Assembly (NCBI RefSeq): GCF_000308635.1
Contig: NZ_BAGD01000097.1
Coordinates: 62,001-126,000, forward strand
Length of the DNA stretch: 64,000 nt
Source: Nocardia otitidiscaviarum NBRC 14405
GTDB lineage: Bacteria; Actinomycetota; Actinomycetes; Mycobacteriales; Mycobacteriaceae
Direction of reading: 5' to 3'
The notes beneath the pieces are model-generated. The model was not told the DNA's origin. It saw nothing but the letters and a program-made list of their open reading frames with translations, and searched no databases. The translations under genes were made by a program, and so were the position numbers. Positions 39,420-48,329 of this stretch are shown piece after piece (positions within the stretch are counted from its first letter, which is position 1; each line of letters begins with the position of its first letter).

Positions 39420-40289
39420 TCAGTCGGCGACCTTCCGGCTACCGAGCCGATGCGTCGGCGGCGGCGCGGACGGGGCCGGGAGCACCGTGTGCTCCAACTC
39501 CTCCTCGGTGGCCTGCCGCACATGGACGAGATCCGGCTTCCCGGCGATGAGATCCTGCACGAAGATCTTGGCCTGGATGACCGGCCGCCGGTATCGCCGC
39601 TCGCGAATGATGGCGCGCCGCATGGTCCTCGGACGGGACCCGTAGCGCCAGCGCGCCCACGGTGATCCGGGGCGGGCCAGGCGCAGCCAGCCGATGACCA
39701 GCAGCGGCGGGAAGAACATGCCGAACAGACCGGTCCAGATCTTCCCCTTGGCAATGACGATGGCCGCGAGCAGCAGATTCGTGATGGCGAACACGCCGAC
39801 CAGCACCCGCGCCGCCGTATCCGGCTCGTGCCGGACATCGTTGAGATCCAGCAGCCACAGCGGATGGAAGCCGAGCAGCAGCAGCCCGGTCACCGCCACG
39901 GCCACGAAGACCGCGTCCACGGAGGTGCGCCCCTGCTCCTCCCAGTACACGTCGCGCAGGTAGTAGATGAGCGCGAACTCGTCCAGCACCAGCGCCGCCC
40001 CCACGCCGAACACCGCCGCCAGCGCGCTGATGGTGCCGACACCGCTCTCGTACATGGTGACCAGGCCGACCCCGGAGGCCAGCACCATGATCACGCCGAA
40101 CACCATGTGGTGGATATGGGTGTCCCCCGCCCGCACGTTCCCCGGCCACCACCGCACCTTCGCCCGGATCAACCGGACGCTGACGCGGATCAGCACGAAT
40201 CCGAGAATGAAGCCGAACAGCAGGCACAGCAGCGGCAATCGTCCGTTCGGGATCACGACATCATCGAGCCACCGCCGCATTTCGTCCAT
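39420..40289 (-). CDS. Polytopic membrane protein with HIHH motif
   Basis: A 289-residue integral membrane protein of an actinobacterial family I cannot name. About seven hydrophobic helices: LLCLLFGFILGFVLIRVSV at 19-37, MVFGVIMVLASGVGLVTMY, ALAAVFGVGAALVLDEFALI, DAVFVAVAVTGLLLLGFHPLWLL, VLVGVFAITNLLLAAIVIA and FGMFFPPLLVIGWLRLA. GDTHIHHMVFG at 55-65 carries three His and one Asp that could bind a metal, and an RRAIIRERRYRRPVIQAK basic stretch starts the cytoplasmic tail. The ATG overlaps the stop of a possible small upstream gene (TGATG). Confidence 0.75.
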   Translation of the reverse strand: MDEMRRWLDDVVIPNGRLPLLCLLFGFILGFVLIRVSVRLIRAKVRWWPGNVRAGDTHIHHMVFGVIMVLASGVGLVTMYESGVGTISALAAVFGVGAALVLDEFALIYYLRDVYWEEQGRTSVDAVFVAVAVTGLLLLGFHPLWLLDLNDVRHEPDTAARVLVGVFAITNLLLAAIVIAKGKIWTGLFGMFFPPLLVIGWLRLARPGSPWARWRYGSRPRTMRRAIIRERRYRRPVIQAKIFVQDLIAGKPDLVHVRQATEEELEHTVLPAPSAPPPTHRLGSRKVAD

Positions 40290-40465
40290 CAGCCCGCTGA
40301 CTCTCCGCTCCGTGCCCGCCTGTGCGGCCGCCGACGGTACGCGCCGTCGTCACGATCCGTTCGGCCGCCGAGCACCGGACCGCCCTGCCCATTGTGCAGC
40401 GGTCGCGAGCCACCGGCCAGCAACGCGGATGCGGCCGACGACGCGGGCGCGATCCGCTCAGCCAC
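40289..40465 (-). CDS. Possible small gene coupled to the HIHH membrane protein
   Basis: A minus-strand frame with very strong GC3 bias ends at a TGA that overlaps the ATG of the membrane protein gene by one base. From the GTG at 40465 it gives 58 residues (VAERIAPASSAASALLAGG, then SRPLHNGQGGPVLGG, ending RRARSGESAG). The same frame stays open and coding-like further upstream (HHPSHPYGQPGPQYRPT, about 40480-40530) but with no start codon. The real gene may therefore be longer and damaged by a frameshift, since another frame there ends in PPYGHTGSPQHPGYRGGG. No family is recognised. Confidence 0.35.
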   Translation of the reverse strand: MAERIAPASSAASALLAGGSRPLHNGQGGPVLGGRTDRDDGAYRRRPHRRARSGESAG

Positions 40466-40659
40466 CGCCGCGGTAGCCGGGATGCTGCGGTGATCCCGTG
40501 TGGCCGTAGGGCGGTACTGCGGACCCGGCTGCCCATACGGATGCGACGGATGGTGGCCGCGCGAGCGCCACTCGCGGCGGTCGCCGCTCCCGTGTGCCGT
40601 TCGACACCCGGAGCGGCGACCGCGGCCCTCGGTCCGCCGACCGTCTACCCCGGTGTCTC
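40466..40659. other. Gap downstream of tex with coding-like composition but no start
   Basis: Minus-strand frames here are Pro/Gly/Tyr/His-rich and biased toward G or C in third positions, as in a disordered protein segment, but none has a start codon with a ribosome binding site. It is probably the 5' part of the damaged small gene at 40289-40465. No terminator stem is evident after the tex stop. Confidence 0.3.
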
Positions 40660-43056
40660 CTACTTGCCGAATCCCGCGCGGCGCAGGGCATCCGCCATGG
40701 CGCCGCTCGGCGCGGGCTGGTTGCGGCGGTCCTGACCGCCGCGCCCCTGACCACCGCGATTGCCGCCCTGGCCGCCGCGCTGCTGCGGACGTCCGCCGCC
40801 GTTCGAGCCGCGCTGGCCCTGGCCGCGCGGACGGCCGCCGTCGGCCTGCTTGGCCTGACCCGGCTCGTCGTCGAGGCGCAGCGACAGGCCGATGCGCTGG
40901 CGCTGCACATCCACCTCGAGCACCTTGACCTTCACCACGTCACCGGATTTGACGACCTCGCGCGGATCCTTGACGAAATTGTGCGACATGGCCGAGACGT
41001 GCACCAGACCGTCCTGATGCACGCCGACGTCGACGAACGCGCCGAAGGCGGCGACATTGGTGACGACGCCCTCGAGCACCATGCCCGGCTTCAGATCGGC
41101 GACCTTCTCGATACCGGCGGCGAATTCGGCGGTCTTGAACTCCGGGCGCGGATCGCGGCCGGGCTTCTCGAGTTCGGCGATGATGTCGGTGACGGTGGGG
41201 ACACCGAACTTCTCATCGGTGAACTCGGCGGGCCGCAGTGCGCGCAGCACCGTGGTGTTGCCGATCAGCTCGGCCATACCGCGACCGGTGGAGTCGAGGA
41301 TGCGCCGCACCACCGGGTACGCCTCCGGGTGCACCGCGGAGGTGTCGAGCGGATCCTCGCCGCCGCGGATGCGCAGGAAGCCCGCGCACTGCTCGAACGC
41401 CTTGGGGCCCAGGCGCGGCACGTCCTTGAGCGCGGCCCGGCTGCGGAACGGGCCGTTCTGATCGCGGTGGGCCACAATGCTTTCCGCCAGCGAGCCGGCG
41501 ATACCGGAGACCCGCGACAGCAGCGGCACCGACGCCGTGTTGACATCCACGCCGACCGCGTTCACCGCGTCCTCGACCACCGCGCCGAGCGACCGGGCCA
41601 GCAGGGTTTCGGACACGTCGTGCTGGTACTGACCGACGCCGATGGATTTGGGGTCGATCTTCACCAGCTCGGCCAGCGGATCCTGGAGACGGCGGGCGAT
41701 GGAGACCGCACCGCGCAGCGACACATCCAGATCCGGCAGCTCCTGGGTGGCGTACGCCGACGCCGAGTACACCGACGCGCCCGCCTCGGACACCACGATC
41801 TTGGTGGGCTTGTTCTCCGGAATGCGCGAGATCAGTTCGGCGGCAAGCGCATCGGTCTCCCGGGAGGCGGTGCCGTTGCCGATGGCGATGAGCTCCACCC
41901 CGAAGCGGGCGACCAGTGCGCCCAGCACCGCCAGGGACTTCTCGGTCTGCCCCTGCGGCTTGTGCGGGTAGATGACCTCGGTGGCGACCACCTTGCCGGT
42001 GCCGTCCACCACGGCCACCTTGACGCCGGTGCGGTAGCCCGGATCCAGACCCATGGTGGTGCGGGTGCCCGCGGGCGCGGCCAGCAGCAGATCGCGCAGG
42101 TTGGCGGCGAACACGTCCACGGCGTCGCGTTCGGCGGACTGCCGCAACCGCATCCGGGTGTCGATGCCCAGGCTCACCTGGAGCTTGGTGCGCCACGCCC
42201 ACCGCACGGTGTCCAGCAGCCAGGAGTCGGCGGCGCGGCCCTGATCGGCGATGCCGAACTCGAGCGCGATCCGGCCCTCGTAGATGGTGCGTTCGCCGGG
42301 GGCGGGCTCTTCCGCATCGGGTTCGAGATGCAGGGTGAGCACCTCTTCCTTCTCCCCGCGCAGCAGCGCCAGGATCCGGTGCGAGGGCAGCTTCTCGAAC
42401 GGCTCGCTGAAGTCGAAGTAATCGGCGAACTTCGCGCCCGCCTCCTCCTTGCCCGCGCGCACGGTGGAGGTGATCTGTCCCCGGCTCCACATGAGTTCAC
42501 GCAGTTCACCGACCAGGTCGGCATCCTCGGCGAAGCGTTCCACCAGGATGGCGCGGGCGCCGTCGAGCTGTTCGGCGGTGTACTGGGCGGGGTCGGTGGT
42601 CGGGTCGGTCAGCAGCGCGTCGGCCACCGGCTCGTGCCCGGCCTCGCGGGCGATCTGCGCCTTGGTGCGCCGCTTGGGCTTGTACGGCAGGTAGATGTCC
42701 TCGAGCCGCGCCTTGGTCTCGGCGAGCATGAGCTGCGCGTGCAGCTCGGCGTCCAATTTGCCCTGGCCGCGAATGGATTCGATGATCGACGCCCGGCGCT
42801 CGTCGAGTTCGCGCAGGTAGTGCAGGCGTTCGTCGAGCTGCCGCAGCTGGGCGTCGTCGAGTCCGCCGGTGACCTCCTTGCGGTAGCGCGCGACGAACGG
42901 CACGGTCGATCCGCCGTCGAGTAGTTCGACTGCGGCACGCACCTGCTCGTCCCGCACCCCTAGCTCATCGGCGATCCGGCGGCTCACGCTCGCCAGCCCG
43001 ACGGTGCTCGGAGTTCCGGTGCTGTCTGCGTTGACGGTTTCGGAGGCTGTCGTCAC
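40660..43056 (-). CDS. tex: RNA-binding transcription accessory protein Tex
   Basis: A 798-residue protein of the Tex/Spt6-like family. In order: helical N-terminus (VSRRIADELGVRDEQVRAAVELLDGGSTVPFVARYRKEVTGGLDD), the YqgF-like RNase fold (GLDPGYRTGVKVAVVDGTGKVVATEVIYPH), helix-hairpin-helix motifs (VGVDVNTASVPLLSRVSGI, LKDVPRLGPKAFEQCAGFLRI), and an S1 domain near the C-terminus (GMVLEGVVTNVAAFGAFVDVGVHQDGLVHVS). The last 60 residues are an RGG/Gln-rich tail, probably RNA-binding. The GTG at 43056 gives VTTASETVNADSTG; further GTGs exist upstream. It follows trmD on the same strand after 120 bases. Confidence 0.95.
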   Translation of the reverse strand: MTTASETVNADSTGTPSTVGLASVSRRIADELGVRDEQVRAAVELLDGGSTVPFVARYRKEVTGGLDDAQLRQLDERLHYLRELDERRASIIESIRGQGKLDAELHAQLMLAETKARLEDIYLPYKPKRRTKAQIAREAGHEPVADALLTDPTTDPAQYTAEQLDGARAILVERFAEDADLVGELRELMWSRGQITSTVRAGKEEAGAKFADYFDFSEPFEKLPSHRILALLRGEKEEVLTLHLEPDAEEPAPGERTIYEGRIALEFGIADQGRAADSWLLDTVRWAWRTKLQVSLGIDTRMRLRQSAERDAVDVFAANLRDLLLAAPAGTRTTMGLDPGYRTGVKVAVVDGTGKVVATEVIYPHKPQGQTEKSLAVLGALVARFGVELIAIGNGTASRETDALAAELISRIPENKPTKIVVSEAGASVYSASAYATQELPDLDVSLRGAVSIARRLQDPLAELVKIDPKSIGVGQYQHDVSETLLARSLGAVVEDAVNAVGVDVNTASVPLLSRVSGIAGSLAESIVAHRDQNGPFRSRAALKDVPRLGPKAFEQCAGFLRIRGGEDPLDTSAVHPEAYPVVRRILDSTGRGMAELIGNTTVLRALRPAEFTDEKFGVPTVTDIIAELEKPGRDPRPEFKTAEFAAGIEKVADLKPGMVLEGVVTNVAAFGAFVDVGVHQDGLVHVSAMSHNFVKDPREVVKSGDVVKVKVLEVDVQRQRIGLSLRLDDEPGQAKQADGGRPRGQGQRGSNGGGRPQQRGGQGGNRGGQGRGGQDRRNQPAPSGAMADALRRAGFGK

Positions 43057-43176
43057 GCCCGCAGACACTACCCGCGGCGGGTGACGCCGCGTCGAGGTGC
43101 CACTCCCGAAGCGCCGTGGCGGCACGCGAAACCGGTGGGCCGAATCCGCGAGCCGACGGCACGGCGCGGCGACGAG

Positions 43177-43869
43177 TCAGTCCGGCGGCAGCAGATCGGG
43201 GCGGCGTTCCCGGGTGCGCCGCAACGATTGTTCGCGACGCCAGGCGTCGATCTTGGCGTGATTGCCCGAGAGCAGGACGTCCGGGACGTCCAGACCGCGC
43301 CAGGAGACCGGGCGGGTGTAGCTGGGCCCTTCGAGCAGGCCGTCGGAGAACGAATCCTGTTCGTGGGACTGCTGATTGCCCAGGACGCCCGGAACGAGGC
43401 GGACGACGGCCTCGGTCATCACGAGAACCGCGGCCTCGCCGCCGATCAGCACGTAGTCGCCGATGCTCACCTCTTCGACCCGCACCCGGCGGGCGGCGTC
43501 GTCGAACACACGCTGGTCGATGCCCTCGTAGCGGCCGCAGGCGAAGACGAGATGCTTTTCGGCGGACCATCTTCGGGCGGTCGCCTGGGTGAACGGCACC
43601 CCGGCCGGGGTGGGGACCACGAGCAGCGCGTCGTCCGGGCACACCGCGTCCAGCGCGTCACCCCACACCACGGGTTTCATGACCATGCCGGGGCCGCCGC
43701 CGTAGGGCGAATCGTCCACGGCCTTGTGCACGTCGTGCGTCCAGTCGCGCAGATCGTGCACGCCGACCTCGAGGATGCCCTTCTCGACCGCCTTGCCCAG
43801 CAAGGCCGTTCGCAGGGGCTCCAGATATTCGGGGAAGATGGTGACGACGTCGATACGCATGGCGCTCAC
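43177..43869 (-). CDS. trmD: tRNA (guanine37-N1)-methyltransferase
   Basis: Methylates G37 next to the anticodon and prevents frameshifting. The 230-residue protein has MRIDVVTIFPEYLEPL at the start, DDSPYGGGPGMVMKPVVWGDAL, the knot residues HLVFACGRYEGIDQRV and EVSIGDYVLIGGEAA, then DVLLSGNHAKIDAWRREQSLRRT. The GTG at 43869 overlaps the rimM stop (GTGA); the ATG three codons later is an alternative. It is part of the rpsP-khpA-rimM-trmD operon, the order found in most actinobacteria. Confidence 0.96.
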   Translation of the reverse strand: MSAMRIDVVTIFPEYLEPLRTALLGKAVEKGILEVGVHDLRDWTHDVHKAVDDSPYGGGPGMVMKPVVWGDALDAVCPDDALLVVPTPAGVPFTQATARRWSAEKHLVFACGRYEGIDQRVFDDAARRVRVEEVSIGDYVLIGGEAAVLVMTEAVVRLVPGVLGNQQSHEQDSFSDGLLEGPSYTRPVSWRGLDVPDVLLSGNHAKIDAWRREQSLRRTRERRPDLLPPD

Positions 43870-44402
43870 TCCGCGTCCAGCAGCCCTTCGGGCGGGTCGA
43901 GGACGATCCGGCCCTCGGCCACCGACACCGTCGGCACGATGGCGGTGACGAACGGCACCAGGATCTCCCGGCCCGCGGGCGGGAACGCCTCGGACGCCTT
44001 GATCGACAGCAGTTCTCCGGCGGCGGAGTGCAGCACCTCGGCCACGGTGCCGACGACGGTGCCGTCGGTGAGGGTCGCGGTGAGCCCCTCGAGTTCGTGA
44101 TCGTAGAACTCGTCCGGATCCGCCGAGGGCGGCAGATCGGCGGTGTCCACCACGAACAGCGTGCCGCGCAACGCATCCGACGCCGTGCGGTCGTCCACGC
44201 CCACCAGACGCAGCAGGAGCCGGCCCGAGTGCTCCCGGGCCGACTCCACCACGTACTCCTGGGTCGCCGTCGCCCGCGGCAGCCGGCCTTTCAACACATT
44301 GCCGGGCGCGAACCGCAGCTCCGGTTCGTCGGTGCGGACTTCCACGACGAGTTCGCCACGCACCCCGTGCGATTTGGCGACCCGCCCGACGACCAGTTCC
44401 AT
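43866..44402 (-). CDS. rimM: 16S rRNA processing protein RimM
   Basis: A 30S maturation factor that binds S19. The 178-residue protein has the N-terminal RimM domain (LVVGRVAKSHGVRGELVVEVRTDEPELRF, LRGTLFVVDTADLPP) and the C-terminal PRC-barrel (EFYDHELEGLTATLTDGTVVGTV, EILVPFVTAIVPTVSVAEGRIVLDPPEGLLD). It starts immediately downstream of khpA and its stop overlaps trmD. Confidence 0.96.
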   Translation of the reverse strand: MELVVGRVAKSHGVRGELVVEVRTDEPELRFAPGNVLKGRLPRATATQEYVVESAREHSGRLLLRLVGVDDRTASDALRGTLFVVDTADLPPSADPDEFYDHELEGLTATLTDGTVVGTVAEVLHSAAGELLSIKASEAFPPAGREILVPFVTAIVPTVSVAEGRIVLDPPEGLLDAE

Positions 44403-44645
44403 CTACTGATCCGTGTCGACAACGTCGACGCGGATGCCCTTACCGCCGATCCCGGCGACCAGGGTGCGCAGCGCGGTCGCGGTGCGTCCGCCGCGGCCGA
44501 TCACCTTGCCCAGATCGTCCGGATGCACGTGCACCTCGACGGTCCGGCCACGTCGGCTGGTGATCAGCTCGACGTGGACGTCGTCGGGATTGGCGACGAT
44601 GCCGCGCACCAGGTGCTCGACGGCATCGGCGACAACGGCACTCAT
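44403..44645 (-). CDS. khpA: KH-domain RNA-binding protein KhpA
   Basis: An 80-residue single-KH-domain protein: MSAVVADAVEHLVRGIVANPDDV, then VEVHVHPDDLGKVIGRGGRTATALRTLV, where IGRGG is the RNA-contacting GxxG loop. Homologues bind many RNAs and form a complex with KhpB in firmicutes. Its ATG overlaps the last base of rpsP and its end adjoins rimM, so it is tightly coupled in the rpsP-trmD operon. Confidence 0.93.
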   Translation of the reverse strand: MSAVVADAVEHLVRGIVANPDDVHVELITSRRGRTVEVHVHPDDLGKVIGRGGRTATALRTLVAGIGGKGIRVDVVDTDQ

Positions 44646-45082
44646 TACTCGGCAGCCTCGGTGGCGGCCTCGGCCTCGGCGGCCTCGTCCTTCTTGGCGG
44701 CCTTCTTCTTCGGGGTGACGGCCTCGGTGACCGGCTCGTTGTCGGCGGCGGCCAGCGCGGCGTTGAACAGGTCCAGCTTGGACGGCTTGGCGGCCTTCAC
44801 CTTGAGGGTGCCCTCGGCACCCGGCAGGCCCTTGAACTTCTGCCAGTCACCGGTGATCTCCAGCAGCCGCTTCACCGGCTCGGTCGGCTGCGCGCCGACG
44901 CTCAGCCAGTACTGCACGCGCTCGGAATCGATCTCGATGAGCGAGGGCTCTTCCTTCGGGTGGTACTTGCCGACGTTCTCGATGGCCCGGCCGTCACGGC
45001 GGGTACGCGCGTCGGCGATGACGACGCGGTACTGCGGGTTGCGGATCTTGCCCAGACGGGTCAGCTTGATGCGAACAGCCAT
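44645..45082 (-). CDS. rpsP: 30S ribosomal protein S16
   Basis: The 145-residue protein starts MAVRIKLTRLGKIRNPQYRVVIADARTRRDGRAIENVGKYHP and has LSVGAQPTEPVKRLLEITG, all diagnostic for S16. The C-terminal 60 residues are an Ala/Lys/Glu-rich tail (TPKKKAAKKDEAAEAE) longer than in E. coli but usual in actinobacteria. It is the first gene of the rpsP-khpA-rimM-trmD operon. Confidence 0.97.
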   Translation of the reverse strand: MAVRIKLTRLGKIRNPQYRVVIADARTRRDGRAIENVGKYHPKEEPSLIEIDSERVQYWLSVGAQPTEPVKRLLEITGDWQKFKGLPGAEGTLKVKAAKPSKLDLFNAALAAADNEPVTEAVTPKKKAAKKDEAAEAEAATEAAE

Positions 45083-45574
45083 GTGCTGCGCCTTTCGTTT
45101 TTCGGCAGCCCCGAAGGACAGCCTGAAGTGGTCACGGCCGCAATTCAGCAGCCCACCCGAGGGTGGACCCGGTTTTGCGTTGAGTGTTGTGACCGCCGCG
45201 CGGTACGTAACCGGAGACGGGCTGACACTGTCCTCGATGAGGACGGTCGTCCATTCTGCCAGACACCGCGGACGCCGCGGAAATCGGCCTCGCCGGCGCC
45301 CCGCGCATCACTCTACGATCCGCGCGGCCGCCCGCCGTCGACTACGGAGGTGACCACGGGCAGCCCACCGGGTCGGCGACCGCGATGGGCTGCGGGTGCG
45401 GCATCGTCAGTCGGCGCTGCCGGTCAGGAATTTCACTATCAAACCGGCCAGTACGGCCGTGAGCAGGCCTTCCACGGAACCCACGGTGTTCACCTCATCA
45501 GGTTGGAGCTACACAAACATGTGAAGCATGAATGATTCACTTCTGGTTCGTGGCGGATTCCGGAGATTTCCGGC
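45083..45574. other. 492-bp region upstream of rpsP, mostly without genes
   Basis: This gap should contain the rpsP operon promoter. From 45083 to 45406 no frame looks coding on either strand. A 25-residue ORF lies at 45407-45484 (separate entry). Between that ORF and the amidohydrolase the sequence is AT-richer, with AATGATTCACTTC near 45530, and looks like a promoter region. No strong hairpin was found. Confidence 0.4.
45407..45484 (-). CDS. Possible 25-residue hydrophobic peptide
   Basis: A GTG at 45484, preceded by GAGGTG with seven bases spacing, opens a frame reading MGSVEGLLTAVLAGLIVKFL then TGSAD and stops. Residues 5-20 are a hydrophobic or amphipathic helix. The good ribosome binding site and the isolated position favour a real small membrane peptide, but the frame is too short for composition to decide. 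No family is recognised; a holin-like or toxin-like peptide or a leader peptide are possible. Confidence 0.4.
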   Translation of the reverse strand: MGSVEGLLTAVLAGLIVKFLTGSAD

Positions 45575-46669
45575 TCAGCGGTGGCCGGTGACCGGCGTGT
45601 GACGGGCGTAGACCCGGCCGCGCAGGACCACCCAGGTCGGGTGGGCGAGGACTTCCGGATTGGTACGCGGGTCCCGCTCGTAGACGACGAGGTCGGCCGG
45701 GGCTCCGGGTTCGATACCGGGACGACCGAGCCAGGCACGGGCATTCCAGGAGGACGCGCCCAGGGCGTCGTGCGGTGACAGGCCCGCGTGCATGAGGGCG
45801 GTGATCTCGTCGGCGATGCGGCCGTGCCGAATGGAACCGCCCGCGTCGGTGCCGGTGTAGATGGGGATTCCGGCGTCGTGCGCCTTGGCCACGGTGTCGC
45901 GGGAGCGGCGGTGCAGGTCGCGCATATGGGCGGCGTAGGTGGGGAATTTGGTTGCGCTGTCGGCGATTCCGGGGAAGGTGTCGATATTGACGAGGGTCGG
46001 CACCAGTGCGGTGCCGTGGGCCGCCATCGACGCGATGGTGTCGTCGGTGAGCCCGGTGCCGTGTTCGATGCAGTCGATTCCGGCGTCCAGCAAGCCGTAG
46101 AGGGCGTCCTCGCCGAACACATGCGCGGTGACCCGGGCCCCCTCCCGATGCGCGGCGTCGATGGCCGCCTTCAGGATGGCGTCGCTCCACAGCGGCCGCA
46201 GGTCACCGACGGAACGGTCGATCCAGTCACCCACGATCTTGACCCACCCGTCGCCGCGCCGGGCCTGCTCGGCGACGATCTCGGGCAGGTCGCGCTCGTC
46301 GTCGAGTTCGATGCCGAGTTCGCGGATATAGCGCTTGGGCCGGGCGATATGGCGGCCCGCGCGAATGATCTCCGGCAGATCCGCGCGCTCGTCCAGGAAG
46401 CGGGTGTCGATCGGGGATCCCGCGTCGCGGAGCAGCAGCGCCCCCGCATCGCGTTCGATCTCGGCCTGGGCCACGGCCCCGTCGTGATCCTCGTGGCCGC
46501 CGCCGTAGCGGATGCCCACATGGCAGTGCGCATCCACCAGTCCGGGCACGATCCAGCCGCTCTCACACAGGGTTTCGACCCCGGGCACCGGTTCGGCCGC
46601 GATGCGCCCGTCGCGCACCCACAGCTCACGAACCTCCCCGTCCGGCAGCACCACGCCCCGCAGCCGCAT
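45575..46669 (-). CDS. Amidohydrolase family protein (imidazolonepropionase-like)
   Basis: A 364-residue cytoplasmic metal-dependent hydrolase. It has the metal-binding VDAHCHVGI (HxH) near residue 46, a lysine-containing WVKIVGDW segment, AHVFGEDAL and CIEHGTGLTDD with the further His ligands, and YTGTDAGG with the catalytic Asp. A C-terminal strand (GAPADLVVYERDPRTNPEVL) closes the composite beta-sandwich. The substrate is unknown. It lies 22 bases downstream of ffh, the position of Rv2915c in M. tuberculosis. Confidence 0.9.
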   Translation of the reverse strand: MRLRGVVLPDGEVRELWVRDGRIAAEPVPGVETLCESGWIVPGLVDAHCHVGIRYGGGHEDHDGAVAQAEIERDAGALLLRDAGSPIDTRFLDERADLPEIIRAGRHIARPKRYIRELGIELDDERDLPEIVAEQARRGDGWVKIVGDWIDRSVGDLRPLWSDAILKAAIDAAHREGARVTAHVFGEDALYGLLDAGIDCIEHGTGLTDDTIASMAAHGTALVPTLVNIDTFPGIADSATKFPTYAAHMRDLHRRSRDTVAKAHDAGIPIYTGTDAGGSIRHGRIADEITALMHAGLSPHDALGASSWNARAWLGRPGIEPGAPADLVVYERDPRTNPEVLAHPTWVVLRGRVYARHTPVTGHR

Positions 46670-46691
46670 GCCGACCTCCTGTCGAGAGCCC

Positions 46692-48263
46692 TCAGTTCTT
46701 CGGGAACTTCAGCTTCGACAGATCGAAACCCTCCAGCCCCGGCGGCAATTCGTTCAGCCCGGCGGGCATGTTCGACACATCGGGCATACCCGCGGGCATA
46801 CCGCCGGGCAGGCCCGGCATGCCGGGGAAGCCGCCCTTGACCTTCGGCGGAGTCGGTCCGCGGCCGCCCTTCTTGCCCTTCTTCCCCTTCTTGCCCTTGC
46901 CGCCGCCACCGCGGGAGCCGGGCAGGCCGAACTGGCGGCTCATCATGCCCATCATCTTCTTGGCCTCGAAGAAGCGGTCGACGAGCTGATTGACCTCGGA
47001 GACCGAGACGCCGGAGCCGTTGGCGATGCGCAGGCGGCGGGAAGCGTTGATGATCTTGGGGTTATCGCGTTCGGCGGGCGTCATACCGCGGATGATGGCT
47101 TGGACGCGGTCGAGCTGCTTGTCGTCGACCTGGGCCAGGACGTCCTTCATCTGACCCGCGCCCGGCAGCATGCCGAGCAGGTTGCCGATCGGCCCCATCT
47201 TGCGGATGGCGAGCATCTGGTCGAGGAAGTCCTCGAGGGTGAGCTCACCGGAGCCGATCTTGCGGGCGGCCTCCTCGGCCTGCTTCTGGTCGTAGACCTG
47301 TTCGGCCTGCTCGATCAGGGTGAGCAGATCGCCCATGCCGAGAATGCGGCTGGACATGCGGTCCGGATGGAAGACGTCGAAGTCCTCGAGCTTCTCACCG
47401 GTGGAGGCGAAAAGGATGGGCTGGCCGGTGATCTCGCGCACCGACAGCGCCGCACCGCCGCGGGCGTCGCCGTCGAGCTTGGTGAGCACCACGCCGGTGA
47501 ATCCGACGCCGTCGCGGAACGCCTCGGCGGTGGTGACCGCGTCCTGACCGATCATGGCGTCGAGCACGAACAGGGTCTCGTCGGGCTGCACCGCGTCGCG
47601 GATGCCCGCGGCCTGCGCCATGAGTTCGGCGTCGATGCCGAGGCGGCCCGCGGTGTCGACGATGACCACGTCGTACTGCTTCTGCTTCGCCTCGGTGATA
47701 CCGGCCTGCGCCACCTGCACCGGATCGGCGGCGGTGATCCCGAGCGGGTTGTCGCCACCGCCGATGGAGGTGCCCGGATGCGGTGCGAAGACCGGCACAC
47801 CGGCCCGCTCGCCGACGACCTGGAGCTGGGTGACGGCGCCCGGACGCTGGAGGTCGCAGGCCACCAGCAGCGGCTGATGCCCCTGACCCTTCAGCCATTT
47901 GGCGAGCTTGCCCGCGAGCGTGGTCTTACCGGCGCCCTGGAGACCGGCCAGCATGATGACGGTCGGCGGGTTCTTGGCGAACCGCAGCCGCCGGGTCTCG
48001 CCGCCGAGGATATTGACCAGTTCCTCGTTGACGATCTTGACGACCTGCTGGGCCGGGTTCAGCGCCGCGGAGACCTCCGCGCCCTTGGCGCGTTCCTTGA
48101 CCTTGGCGATGAAACCGCGCACCACGGGCAGCGCGACGTCGGCCTCGAGCAGTGCCAGCCGGATCTCGCGCGCGGTCGCGTCGATATCGGCCGGTGACAG
48201 TCGCCCTTTGCCACGAAGGTCCTTGAGGGCACCGGCCAACCGGTCGGACAGGGATTCGAACAC
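46692..48263 (-). CDS. ffh: Signal recognition particle protein Ffh
   Basis: The GTPase that carries nascent membrane proteins to FtsY. The 523-residue protein has the N domain, G1 GLQGAGKTTLAGKLAKWL at about residue 105, the RPGAVTQLQVVGERAGVPVF segment, DTAGRLGIDAELM, TKLDGDARGGAALSV, and the methionine-rich M domain (MGDLLTLIEQAEQ, MTPAERDNPKIINASRRLRIANGSG). The end is an unusually long Gly/Lys/Pro/Met tail with KGKKGKKGKKGG. The start ATG or its equivalent is at 48263. Confidence 0.97.
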   Translation of the reverse strand: MFESLSDRLAGALKDLRGKGRLSPADIDATAREIRLALLEADVALPVVRGFIAKVKERAKGAEVSAALNPAQQVVKIVNEELVNILGGETRRLRFAKNPPTVIMLAGLQGAGKTTLAGKLAKWLKGQGHQPLLVACDLQRPGAVTQLQVVGERAGVPVFAPHPGTSIGGGDNPLGITAADPVQVAQAGITEAKQKQYDVVIVDTAGRLGIDAELMAQAAGIRDAVQPDETLFVLDAMIGQDAVTTAEAFRDGVGFTGVVLTKLDGDARGGAALSVREITGQPILFASTGEKLEDFDVFHPDRMSSRILGMGDLLTLIEQAEQVYDQKQAEEAARKIGSGELTLEDFLDQMLAIRKMGPIGNLLGMLPGAGQMKDVLAQVDDKQLDRVQAIIRGMTPAERDNPKIINASRRLRIANGSGVSVSEVNQLVDRFFEAKKMMGMMSRQFGLPGSRGGGGKGKKGKKGKKGGRGPTPPKVKGGFPGMPGLPGGMPAGMPDVSNMPAGLNELPPGLEGFDLSKLKFPKN

Positions 48264-48329
48264 CGATCGCGCTCCTGATCTCGAGGGACGTCACTCGGGT
48301 ACCAGGGTAGTGGGACCGGCGGAGAAGGG

